A stretch of 15,214 nucleotides of DNA from Streptobacillus canis (GCF_009733925.1 NZ_WOEI01000032.1:1-15214), one strand, 5' to 3'; counted from the first letter of the stretch, positions 7,759-14,918 are shown. Numbers and translations are program-made. Notes: generated by a model not told the origin, from the letters alone.

Positions 7759-8118
7759 ATGGATAAAAATCAAACAGAAAAAATGGAAGAATTATTTAAT
7801 GAATTACAAAAAGATGAAATAGAATACGAAAAAATAAAAGAAGCAGAAAAGAAAACTGTATTTCTAGGAAATATGAAAAACGATTTTTTAATATTAACTT
7901 CAATAATAAAAGAATACTATAATGGAGATTTCTATATTCCAAGTTTAGATTTAACAATCATAATAGCCACTATTTCATATGTACTATTGCCCTTGGATGC
8001 AATACCTGATTTTATTCCAATTGTTGGATTTGTAGATGATATCACAATAATAAAATTATGTTTATCAAAAATAACAGAAACATTAAATAAATATAAAAAA
8101 TACAAAGAGAATAAATAA
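7759..8118 (+). CDS. DUF1232 (YkvA-like) small membrane protein
   Basis: This gene encodes 119 residues from ATG 7759. A charged, Lys/Glu-rich helical N-terminus (about 1-35) precedes two hydrophobic segments, about 62-78 and 84-103. The hallmark YVLLPLDAIPDFIPIVGFVDD (about 74-94) is the DUF1232 signature, in which the P-D-IPD-IP-G--DD pattern is conserved. These are small integral membrane proteins of unknown function. An in-frame ATG at 7735 inside the preceding gene has no SD; the start at 7759 has only a weak GGTGA 10 bases upstream and follows the preceding stop by one base, so translational coupling with the WYL gene is likely. A strong terminator follows. Confidence 0.85.
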   Translation: MDKNQTEKMEELFNELQKDEIEYEKIKEAEKKTVFLGNMKNDFLILTSIIKEYYNGDFYIPSLDLTIIIATISYVLLPLDAIPDFIPIVGFVDDITIIKLCLSKITETLNKYKKYKENK

Positions 8119-8157
8119 AAAGGTGATTCAGGATTAAATCCTGTATTACCTTTTTTT
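8117..8157 (+). terminator. terminator of the WYL-DUF1232 unit
   Basis: A long stem of 18 paired positions, with one mismatch and one G-U, has arms at 8117-8134 and 8138-8155 and a TAA loop, ending in a T run. The left arm begins inside the stop codon. It isolates the regulator from the downstream accessory operon. Confidence 0.92.
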
Positions 8158-8205
8158 CTGTATAATTTAATTACCAAACAAAATTAATAAAAAGGAGTGA
8201 TAAAC

Positions 8206-8277
8206 ATGACCTCTAAAATCAAATTTATCTTTTCCAACTCTATTTTATCAATTATATCAAGTCCCACTCTTCACTAA
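8206..8277 (+). CDS. possible 23-residue peptide or gene relic
   Basis: ATG 8206 is preceded by AAAGGAG (8191-8197) at 8 bases, an excellent ribosome binding site. It encodes MTSKIKFIFSNSILSIISS and four further residues to TAA at 8275. The basic N-terminus and hydrophobic, Ser/Ile-rich body could be a truncated signal peptide, a small membrane peptide or a leader peptide. No promoter with a good -35 is visible, because the TATAAT at 8161-8166 directly follows a terminator. Without homologues I cannot tell a real small gene from the start of a dead one. Confidence 0.3.
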   Translation: MTSKIKFIFSNSILSIISSPTLH

Positions 8278-8547
8278 ATCACTTAACAAATATCGAAATT
8301 TCTATTAATAATTTTCACCTCTCTTAACTTTCATTACATATTGATGTCATATATTTAACTGTTGTGTTTACTATTGATATTAATAATATTTCTAAATATA
8401 AATTCCATAATATCCATGGTCAATAAATAACTTCTGTAACTCTAATGGACTATTATTTTATTTAATATAATTTGCAATATTTAATATTAATCAATAAAAA
8501 TATATAAATTTTAATATATTCCTTATTTCCTGTAGAATAATAAAATC

Positions 8548-8596
8548 AGTTTATATAATATAAACTTTTGGGTACAAATATCTAAAATAAAGATAT
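8548..8596. repeat. pair of palindromes in the operon upstream region
   Basis: AGTTTATA (8548-8555), spacer TAA, TATAAACT (8559-8566) is a perfect 8-bp inverted repeat that contains a TATAAT. ATATCT (8578-8583) and AGATAT (8591-8596) form a second, 6-bp inverted repeat. Their centres are 30 bases apart, close to three helical turns. They could be protein-binding sites, though AT-rich DNA yields such repeats by chance. Confidence 0.35.
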
Positions 8597-8821
8597 AAAC
8601 TCATTTATCTCTTATCAATAATTTTTATAATACTTTAAAATATTAATATAATAACAAAAAGAAAGCATATACACTGAAAAAGGAGTTTTGTCTTAGCAAT
8701 AACTAATGAAATAAAAGAAAAATATTTAGATAAAAATAATATATCAAGACATTAAAAAAATTTTTAAATTAAATTATAATAAGGAAATAATATTGAAGAA
8801 AAATAACATTTTCTATTCAGC

Positions 8822-8842
8822 TATATCTAAAATTTAGATATA
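8822..8842. repeat. perfect 10-bp palindrome upstream of the four-gene operon
   Basis: TATATCTAAA (8822-8831), one A, TTTAGATATA (8833-8842). The half-site ATATCTAAAA recurs at 8578-8587. It lies about 110 bases before the first operon gene and is a candidate operator, possibly for the upstream WYL/RHH-like regulator (inference). RHH proteins typically bind short palindromes. Confidence 0.4.
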
Positions 8843-8951
8843 TAGATATACACTAAAAAATATATCAAATATAGATTAAAAAATTTTTTTATATCTTATC
8901 TATTTATAAAAAAAAGGTGTAGAATCTATATATGAAAGGAGAGTGTTATTT

Positions 8952-9734
8952 ATGAGTTCTATTATAAAAGTTCCTAGAATTATTATAGATGATAAATCAG
9001 GAAATATAACTAATAAATTGAGACTTAAAAATGAAAAAATAAAGTTTGAGCAACAAATTCAAATAGAATATAAAATATTATTAGATGAATTAAACACTAA
9101 CATTCAAACTATTGAATCTCTTAACTTATCTAAGATATTAAAGTTTATTTCTTTTAAGAAATACCAAGAAGCACTTGATATTATGTGTCATATTAGAAAA
9201 AAATATTTAATCTCAAACTTAGAAGAAGAAATTATAATGATATTAGATAATCTATATAAAAGTATTTCTAATAAAATATTTGATAATGAAAAAATATATT
9301 TCGAAAAAATATTAGAAGAAATTAAAGATAAAAAGAAAACTTGTAAAAATATAACAGAGGCAAACAATTATGTTGAAATAACTAAATTAAAAATAAATAG
9401 ATTGATTGATAAATTAGATTTAGCATATCAATATATAGAATCATTAAAACTAAATGGCTTTATAATTAATGAAATTAGCTATGATGAAAATACCAATAAC
9501 TTAATTATTTATTCTGAAAATACAGGTAAATTTTTAGATTGTATGATAACAGATGAAAAAATAGAATACAAGATGGAAAATTATGAAGGAGACGCTTGTT
9601 TAAGTGATGTAGAAAAAATTTTAGAAACAGCAAATAATTTATATAATTTAAATTTAGAAGTAGGCGAATATGAAGGGCTTCCTAATTATCAACATATTGA
9701 AACAGTAAATAAAAATTTATATGAGGAGAAGTGA
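8952..9734 (+). CDS. operon gene 1: helical protein of unknown function with beta-strand C-terminal module
   Basis: I do not recognise this as a named gene. It encodes 260 residues from ATG 8952, with AGGAG at 8937-8941 ten bases upstream; a GTG at 8943 is too close to that SD. No signal peptide or membrane segment is visible. Residues about 20-165 are almost entirely helical and charged, with coiled-coil-like Lys/Glu/Leu/Ile repeats. A hinge at about 168-200 (NGFIINEISYDENTNNLIIYSENTG) is predicted strands. The end, ITDEKIEYKMENYEGDACLSDVEKILETANNLY (about 199-231), has a strand-strand-helix shape with a G-x-C turn. This resembles the small DUF2997 family (GF-G--C pattern), whose members are found near AAA/radical SAM loci in some bacteria; the resemblance is by eye only. 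The stop overlaps the next start (GTGA), so translation is coupled. It may be a scaffold or substrate adaptor for the AAA protein. Confidence 0.6.
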   Translation: MSSIIKVPRIIIDDKSGNITNKLRLKNEKIKFEQQIQIEYKILLDELNTNIQTIESLNLSKILKFISFKKYQEALDIMCHIRKKYLISNLEEEIIMILDNLYKSISNKIFDNEKIYFEKILEEIKDKKKTCKNITEANNYVEITKLKINRLIDKLDLAYQYIESLKLNGFIINEISYDENTNNLIIYSENTGKFLDCMITDEKIEYKMENYEGDACLSDVEKILETANNLYNLNLEVGEYEGLPNYQHIETVNKNLYEEK

Positions 9735-11578
9735 TAAAATTGGTAGAATGGTTAAAAAACTATAAACATGATTTAAATATTAAAAAAATGATAATACTTT
9801 ATGGAAATATTCATGATTATGTATATGATAAATTTGATTATACTGCGAACATAAAAAAAGCATTAGATATATTAGAAAAAAATGAAAAAAAAACAATAAA
9901 ATATAATTTTTTAACAGGAATAGATTTTGGCACATTAGATGAATCAATAATTTATGAAATAATATCTAATGTAAATAAAGATAGATATAGTCTTTATAAT
10001 GGACTAATAGTTGTTAAAACAAATGTAAGAAATAGAAGAAATAATTTTGAAACTAATGGAAATGTCTCAATTCCAGTTGAAAACAATATGACAAATATGG
10101 ATATTGTAAAACAAGATTTTAAAAATTTTTCAGATTTTGCAGCACTAATTTATAATAATTCAAAAGAAGATTTAATCCCCATAAATTATTTTATTGAAGT
10201 TGGAGATGGAATATTTGGTAAAATAAGATCTGATGAAGTCCTAAATGAATTTGAAAGAAGAATATATTATAATTTAATAAATGCCACATATAATTTTAAA
10301 AATTCTCAAATTATTATAAATGTAGATAATTTATCTACAATACCTCGAGATTTATATTTAAATAATCCTTATGTAAGTAAAATATTCATTCCTCTTCCAA
10401 GTAGAAGTATTAGGAGAGAATATTTTGATAAAAAAAGATATAATTTTAATATAAAAACGTCTGAAGAAAATGAATTTATAGATAGTTTAGATGGTATGAG
10501 TTTAATAGAAATGAAACAAATTGGAATTTTAACAAAATTAGAAGAAAATCTCAATAAATCATATAAAGATATTCTCAGTCAATATAAATATGGTTGCTTA
10601 AAAAATGCATGGAATGAATTAGATAAAAATAAATTATTAAAAATAAAAGAAATTTTAAAAATTAGAGTTAAAGGTCAAAATGAAGCAATAGATAAAGTCG
10701 GAAATATTTTAGTAAAAGCATATACTGGAATTTCTGGTATAGGTCATTCCTTATCAAATAAAAAACCTAAAGGAATTCTTTTTTTTGTTGGTCCTACAGG
10801 AGTTGGTAAAACTGAACTTGCTAAATCAATAGCAGAGTTTGTATTTGGCGATGAAGAATCATGTATTAGATTTGATATGAGTGAATACAACTCTGAACAT
10901 AGTGACCAAAAACTAATAGGTGCTCCTCCAGGTTATATTGGATATGAAGCTGGTGGTCAATTAACAAATAAAATAAAAGAAAAACCTTTTTCAGTAATAT
11001 TATTTGATGAAATAGAAAAGGCTCATAATAAAATATTAGATAAATTTTTACAAATATTAGAAGATGGTAGATTGACTGATGGTAAAGGAGAAACGGTATA
11101 TTTTTCAGAAAGTATAATAATCTTTACATCAAATATAGGCACAGATAAAATTGATTCAAACGAATCTGACTCTAACTTCAAATTTAAAAATTCTGTTGTG
11201 GAGTATTTTAATAACATTTTAAAAAGACCTGAAATATTAAATAGAATTGGACTAGATAATATCATAACATTCAATTTTATAACTGATTACAAAATATTCA
11301 TCGAAATAGTAAAAAGTAAAATAGAAAATATTAATAAATTTTTAAAAGAAAAATATGAAAATAGTAAAATAGAAATAAAGAATATTGACAATACACTATA
11401 TAATTTAGTTAGTAATTCAAACATTAATTATGGGGCAAGAGGAGCATTAAATGATATGGAGAAATATCTAATTGATCCTTTATCAATATTCCTTTTTAAA
11501 AATGATATATCTAATTCAATAATTTTAGCTAAATATAATAAAAAAGAATCTAAATTTAATTTTGAGGTAATTAAATGA
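9731..11578 (+). CDS. operon gene 2: double-AAA ATPase, degenerate first module plus active Clp/Hsp100-type module
   Basis: This gene encodes 615 residues and looks cytoplasmic. Residues about 1-285 look like a degenerate AAA module. There is no Walker A, but IILYGNIHDYVY, a hydrophobic strand IIINVDNL (194-201) and KIFIPLPSRSIRREYF (217-232) sit where a Walker B/sensor and lid would be. Residues about 300-600 are a complete class-2 (ClpA/B/C D2-like) module: Walker A GPTGVGKT (354-361), pore loop GAPPGYIGY (397-405), Walker B ILFDEIE (423-429), sensor 1 TSN (466-468), Arg finger in RPEILNR (499-505) and sensor 2 GAR (568-570). It should hydrolyse ATP and thread or remodel a protein. No ClpP-binding loop (IGF/LGF type) and no Clp N-domain is obvious. 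The annotated start is GTG 9731 overlapping the previous stop, where the SD is very close; TTG 9740 is an alternative. The following gene overlaps by ATGA. Confidence 0.85.
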   Translation: MIKLVEWLKNYKHDLNIKKMIILYGNIHDYVYDKFDYTANIKKALDILEKNEKKTIKYNFLTGIDFGTLDESIIYEIISNVNKDRYSLYNGLIVVKTNVRNRRNNFETNGNVSIPVENNMTNMDIVKQDFKNFSDFAALIYNNSKEDLIPINYFIEVGDGIFGKIRSDEVLNEFERRIYYNLINATYNFKNSQIIINVDNLSTIPRDLYLNNPYVSKIFIPLPSRSIRREYFDKKRYNFNIKTSEENEFIDSLDGMSLIEMKQIGILTKLEENLNKSYKDILSQYKYGCLKNAWNELDKNKLLKIKEILKIRVKGQNEAIDKVGNILVKAYTGISGIGHSLSNKKPKGILFFVGPTGVGKTELAKSIAEFVFGDEESCIRFDMSEYNSEHSDQKLIGAPPGYIGYEAGGQLTNKIKEKPFSVILFDEIEKAHNKILDKFLQILEDGRLTDGKGETVYFSESIIIFTSNIGTDKIDSNESDSNFKFKNSVVEYFNNILKRPEILNRIGLDNIITFNFITDYKIFIEIVKSKIENINKFLKEKYENSKIEIKNIDNTLYNLVSNSNINYGARGALNDMEKYLIDPLSIFLFKNDISNSIILAKYNKKESKFNFEVIK

Positions 11579-12162
11579 ATAAAAATACAATAAATATATA
11601 CTCATATATAGAAGCAACTAAAAGTGAAGGTCCTGGGGTTAGATTTTGTATTTGGTTTCAAGGATGCCTTAAAAGATGTATTGGTTGCTGTAATACAAAA
11701 TTATTAAAAATAGAAAAAAAGAATATTCTCCTTATTGATGAAATCTGTCAAAAAATATTAAACGCAAAAGAAAAATATAATATTGAAGGAGTGACATTTT
11801 TAGGTGGAGAACCTATACTTCAAATATATGGTTTAATTAATATTGCAAATTATGTTAAAAGTCTAGGATTAACTAATATTGTATTTTCTGGATACTATAA
11901 ATCTGAATTAGAAAAAATGCTACCAAATGAAATAGATACCCTTTTTAAAATAATTGATGTATTAATAGATGGTCCATTTGAAATAAATAATTTAGATAAA
12001 AAAAGAAGATGGATAGGATCTTCTAATCAAAATATTCATTTTTTTACAAATAATTATAGCATAAAAGATTTCGAAGGAAAACTTAGTAGTTTAGAAATAA
12101 GATTAAAAGATAAAGAATTAATTATTAATGGATACCCATTAAAGAAAGGAATAATAAAATGA
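11575..12162 (+). CDS. operon gene 3: minimal radical SAM protein, NrdG/PflA-activase type
   Basis: This gene encodes 195 residues, the size of NrdG-like activating enzymes. The Fe-S motif CLKRCIGC has C31, C35 and C38 (CxxxCxxC), which coordinate a [4Fe-4S] cluster that reductively cleaves S-adenosylmethionine. GPGVRFCIWFQGC before it and FLGGEP (75-80) are both typical of activases. VDVLIDGPFE and RRWIGSSNQ at about 147-168 also match NrdG-like enzymes. Two extra Cys flank the motif (C25, C39). NrdG normally makes a glycyl radical on NrdD, but no NrdD or PFL-like gene is in the window, so its target is probably different. It overlaps both neighbours by ATGA, so it is produced in step with the AAA protein. 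It is not called nrdG because the context does not fit. Activity should be oxygen-sensitive, which suits an anaerobe. Confidence 0.85.
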   Translation: MNKNTINIYSYIEATKSEGPGVRFCIWFQGCLKRCIGCCNTKLLKIEKKNILLIDEICQKILNAKEKYNIEGVTFLGGEPILQIYGLINIANYVKSLGLTNIVFSGYYKSELEKMLPNEIDTLFKIIDVLIDGPFEINNLDKKRRWIGSSNQNIHFFTNNYSIKDFEGKLSSLEIRLKDKELIINGYPLKKGIIK

Positions 12163-13175
12163 AAAATATAATAAGAATAGCTGATTTAAATACTAAGGGT
12201 AAAAATGAAATTAAAGAAATAATTGTAAAAAAACTTTATATGCCTGATATAGATTTATATGAATTTGGAGCTGTCGATGAAATTCCAAGTCTTGCTGAAA
12301 CAAATGAAGAGTCAATTTTTAGAGCATATGAAGACCTTTTTATAACATTAAGAAGAGCAAGAAGAACAAAAATATTTTCATCTTTAATTAAAAATGATTT
12401 AAATTGCCAAGGAGTTTTTCAATTTTTAAATTTACTAAATATAGATTATCAAAACGAATCTTATTTATACATACAAAATCAAAATGAAAACTATAACAAT
12501 TGTTGTATATTTATTGATAAAAATGGACATTTAGCAATATATGAATATAGTTATACAAATGCAATATCTAAAATATTAGTGACACAAGATATGGATTCAA
12601 TAATTAAGTTTTGTTCTAATTTCATTTCATTAATTCAAAATACAAAATTAATTAAAAATGAAATGAGATTATTCCAATTTAATGATAAAAGTGAAAAGGA
12701 AATAAAATCTTTTTTATTTAATTATTTAGTACAAAATGAGAAACTAATTGAGATTGAAAAATATAAAGAAAATGGATATGAATTAACTGGAGAATATAAA
12801 GATTTAAAAAATGTCTACACTAAATTAGGAAAAATAAATTATCTTAAACTAGTAAAATATGACCTTGCAATTCAAAACATATATGATTTTTTTGAATTTT
12901 TAGGAATAGATATCAATGAGATTATAAATAATAATCAAAATATATTATTAGAAAGAACCCACAAATTAACAATAGAACTTATGGAAAATGATGAATTAAA
13001 AATAGAATTAATAAATAGTGAAAATAATACTTTACTAGAAAGTTACAGTATTAAGGGGGTAAAAAAAATAATCGATATATTAGATAATTTATATAATTTG
13101 ATATTTATAACATCTAACAACAAGAAAAAAATAATAGAATATCTATTTAACTATAAAGAACATAATGTAAAATGA
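12159..13175 (+). CDS. operon gene 4: unknown protein with two tandem copies of a module of about 100 residues
   Basis: I do not recognise the family. It encodes 338 residues, with no signal peptide or membrane span. The protein contains an internal duplication. Copy A is about 57-160: YEDL, then RRTKIFSSLIKNDL, FQFLNLLNID, then strands HLAIYEY and a helix IIKFCSNFISLI. Copy B is about 213-317: YKDL, GKINYLKLVKYDL, FFEFLGID, then strands ELKIELI and a helix IIDILDNLYNLI. Anchor spacings agree: from D80/D235 to I95/I250 is 15, and from D96/D251 to L125/L280 is 29. Each copy is helical first and then strand-strand-helix. The start overlaps the radical SAM stop (ATGA). No terminator follows, so transcripts may continue into the next unit. 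It might be a substrate or partner of the ATPase/radical SAM pair. Confidence 0.6.
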   Translation: MKNIIRIADLNTKGKNEIKEIIVKKLYMPDIDLYEFGAVDEIPSLAETNEESIFRAYEDLFITLRRARRTKIFSSLIKNDLNCQGVFQFLNLLNIDYQNESYLYIQNQNENYNNCCIFIDKNGHLAIYEYSYTNAISKILVTQDMDSIIKFCSNFISLIQNTKLIKNEMRLFQFNDKSEKEIKSFLFNYLVQNEKLIEIEKYKENGYELTGEYKDLKNVYTKLGKINYLKLVKYDLAIQNIYDFFEFLGIDINEIINNNQNILLERTHKLTIELMENDELKIELINSENNTLLESYSIKGVKKIIDILDNLYNLIFITSNNKKKIIEYLFNYKEHNVK

Positions 13176-13204
13176 TGATATTTAAAAATCTTTTTATCGT
13201 TTAT

Positions 13205-13233
13205 TTGGATTAAGATTTAAAATATGATATAAT
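13205..13233 (+). promoter_or_regulatory. promoter of the DUF2185-MORN unit
   Basis: TTGGAT (13205-13210) and TATAAT (13228-13233) are 17 bases apart, with an extended -10 TG at 13225-13226. It lies in the 90-base spacer after the four-gene operon. Confidence 0.7.
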
Positions 13234-13254
13234 CTTAAACAACTTAATAAGTTG
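13210..13254. repeat. inverted repeats overlapping the promoter and leader of the DUF2185-MORN unit
   Basis: TTAAGATT (13210-13217) and AATCTTAA (13231-13238) form a perfect 8-bp inverted repeat spanning the spacer and -10 box, well placed for a repressor. A second perfect repeat, CAACTTA (13240-13246), A, TAAGTTG (13248-13254), touches the SD GGAGG (13254-13258). It could be an operator half or a small RNA stem affecting translation. Confidence 0.5.
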
Positions 13255-13265
13255 GAGGAATTTTT

Positions 13266-13697
13266 ATGAATAAATGGTTTTATAGAGCTATTTCAGTATT
13301 TATAGCTACACTAGCTTTACTTTTTTTTAAAACACCTAAAATATATATTTATATTCTAATTATACTTATAGTTATTTTAATAATTTTAGGTTTTTTATAT
13401 AAGAATATTAACTCTGGCCAAGGATGTATAGTTTCAAACCGTATTTCTGTTGATGGTGAAAATGTTGGATATTGTTATAGACAAGAAGAAAAATTAGGAA
13501 ATAATGATAGTGGATGGAGATTTTTTGCAGGTGATGAAGATGAAAATTATTTAAAAAATCCAGATAATTTTGGAGTCTATAAATTAAGTATAATCTGTAA
13601 TCTTGATAAAAATGTAAAAGAAATTCTAAAATCTCCTTACGGAACAGAACTTAGAGTTAATGAAGAAGGAAGATTAGTAAAGGTGGAAAATAAATAA
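13266..13697 (+). CDS. membrane-anchored DUF2185 (Imm33-like) protein
   Basis: This gene encodes 143 residues. Two hydrophobic segments at about 5-21 and 26-46, the second IYIYILIILIVILIILGFLY, should anchor it in the inner membrane. The rest, about 52-140, is a soluble domain with the DUF2185 signature: CIVSNRISVDGENVGYCYR (54-72), DSGWRFFAGDEDENYL (81-96), NPDNFGVYKL (98-107) and SPYGTELR (123-130). DUF2185 is a widespread small domain, seen alone or in immunity-type proteins associated with polymorphic toxins, related to Imm33. The membrane anchor is unusual relative to the soluble forms I know. GGAGG (13254-13258) lies 7 bases before the ATG. It is followed directly by the MORN protein gene. 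It may be an immunity-like or envelope protein; function is not established. Confidence 0.8.
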   Translation: MNKWFYRAISVFIATLALLFFKTPKIYIYILIILIVILIILGFLYKNINSGQGCIVSNRISVDGENVGYCYRQEEKLGNNDSGWRFFAGDEDENYLKNPDNFGVYKLSIICNLDKNVKEILKSPYGTELRVNEEGRLVKVENK

Positions 13698-14918
13698 ATG
13701 AAAAAATTTTTGATAACATTAATATTTTTACAAAATATAATATTTCCATTAGAAGAAGTAAATATTATAAATAATTTCAAACAGGGAAAATATATAGATA
13801 AATTAGAAGATGGTTCAATTGAAAAAGGAACATATATAAACCATTTAAAAAATGGAGAGTATATTTTAGAATATCCTGATCTTAATCTTACTCTTAAAGG
13901 GACTTATTTCAATAATCTTTTACACGGTATAGAAAAAATTTATAAAAACAATGATCTTGTTGGAGAAATTTCATATTTTCAAAATGAAGTTTTAGGAAAT
14001 CAACTAGAATATATTGAAGAGCTTACTCGTACAGGTTATATGGGAATGTATAAAAATGGTTATTTTGAAATGAAAACAGATGATTCAATAATTACATATA
14101 AAGAAGAAGATGAATTAATTAATGGTCAGGTTATTATAAATAAAAATAACGGTGATAAAATTTATTTATCTTTTTTTGAAGGTATAAATTTAGGAGATAT
14201 TAAATATGTAAATAAAAATGGAGATATTAAATATTATGAATATTTATTTGATATAGAAAATATAACTCCAATAGAAGAAAAATTTTTAGAAAATATCTAT
14301 ATGTATTTAGAAGAAGGAAATGTTAAAAAAGAAAATAATTTAAAACAAGGTCCTGTGAAAATTCAAATAAATGATGCAACAATCGAGTATAATTATATAA
14401 ATAATGAAATTACTGGTAATGTTAAACTTACCTTTCCAAATGTTACTAAACAAATTTCATTTATTAAAGGAAAAAGAGAAGGTACTTCTATTTATAATAT
14501 GTATAATTTAATAGAAACTAGAAATTATAAAAATGATTTATTAGACGGAGAAACAACACTCTTTAATCAACATATAACATACTTTAAAGGTAAAGTAATT
14601 AAAATTATAAAACAAATAAATGAAAATAGTAAATTAATCACTAATTTTATAAATGAAAAACCTGTAGGTAATTTAATATTAATTGAAGATGAACAAGAAA
14701 AAATTATTGGTTTTTTTGATGAAAATCATATATTAATTTCTGACGGTAAAAAATATGCAAAACAAGAAGATAAGCTTGAAATGCATGGAACATCAGATAA
14801 TATAATCTATGTTATTGCAATAAAAAAAAATGGTGAAAAAAGACAATATAAGTCATTAAATGACTATCAAAAAGATAATGAATACGTTATAATTGAAAAA
14901 GGGGCTGTTCCGAAATAG
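13698..14918 (+). CDS. exported MORN-variant (YwqK-like) repeat protein
   Basis: This gene encodes 406 residues. The N-terminus MKKFLITLIFLQNIIF is a signal peptide or lipid-free membrane anchor, giving a periplasmic or surface protein. The body is a run of degenerate MORN-variant repeats, each about 20-24 residues with a G-Y/F-x-N/D-G-x pattern. Examples are GTYINHLKNGEYILEY, KGTYFNNLLHGIEKIY, YMGMYKNGYFEM, ELINGQVIINKNNGD and ISFIKGKREGTSIYN. Such repeats form elongated beta sheets, and YwqK-like versions occur near toxin-antitoxin and secretion loci. It starts immediately after the DUF2185 stop; AGGTGG at 13681-13686 is the SD, 11 bases upstream. A strong terminator follows. The role is unknown; pairing with a DUF2185 protein suggests an envelope-located partner pair. 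Confidence 0.75.
   Translation: MKKFLITLIFLQNIIFPLEEVNIINNFKQGKYIDKLEDGSIEKGTYINHLKNGEYILEYPDLNLTLKGTYFNNLLHGIEKIYKNNDLVGEISYFQNEVLGNQLEYIEELTRTGYMGMYKNGYFEMKTDDSIITYKEEDELINGQVIINKNNGDKIYLSFFEGINLGDIKYVNKNGDIKYYEYLFDIENITPIEEKFLENIYMYLEEGNVKKENNLKQGPVKIQINDATIEYNYINNEITGNVKLTFPNVTKQISFIKGKREGTSIYNMYNLIETRNYKNDLLDGETTLFNQHITYFKGKVIKIIKQINENSKLITNFINEKPVGNLILIEDEQEKIIGFFDENHILISDGKKYAKQEDKLEMHGTSDNIIYVIAIKKNGEKRQYKSLNDYQKDNEYVIIEKGAVPK

Larger units (their letters stand above)
8158..8951. other. about 790-base gap without intact gene: SD-like relics and palindromes
   Basis: No frame of useful length is present on either strand. Three good SD-like sites stand out. AAAGGAG at 8191 precedes a 23-codon frame. 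AAGGAG near 8687 is followed within a few codons by stops, although LAITNEIKEKYLDKNNISRH-like coding follows it (about 8694-8754). AAAGGAG near 8935 belongs to the operon gene. On the minus strand, about 8394-8453, a frame reads SPLELQKLFIDHGYYGIYI before stops, which looks like a relic of a coding region. Three perfect palindromes lie at 8548-8566, 8578-8596 and 8822-8842. The likely reading is decayed genes plus the control region of the downstream operon. Confidence 0.5.

Noticed and set aside
7113..8177. Minus-strand frames opposite the WYL and DUF1232 genes
   Set aside because: Hydrophobic antisense translations of Lys/Glu-rich genes are common artefacts in AT-rich DNA; no SD.
10369..11274. 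Minus-strand frames opposite the AAA gene
   Set aside because: They are antisense to well-conserved Clp motifs, so they are not separate genes.
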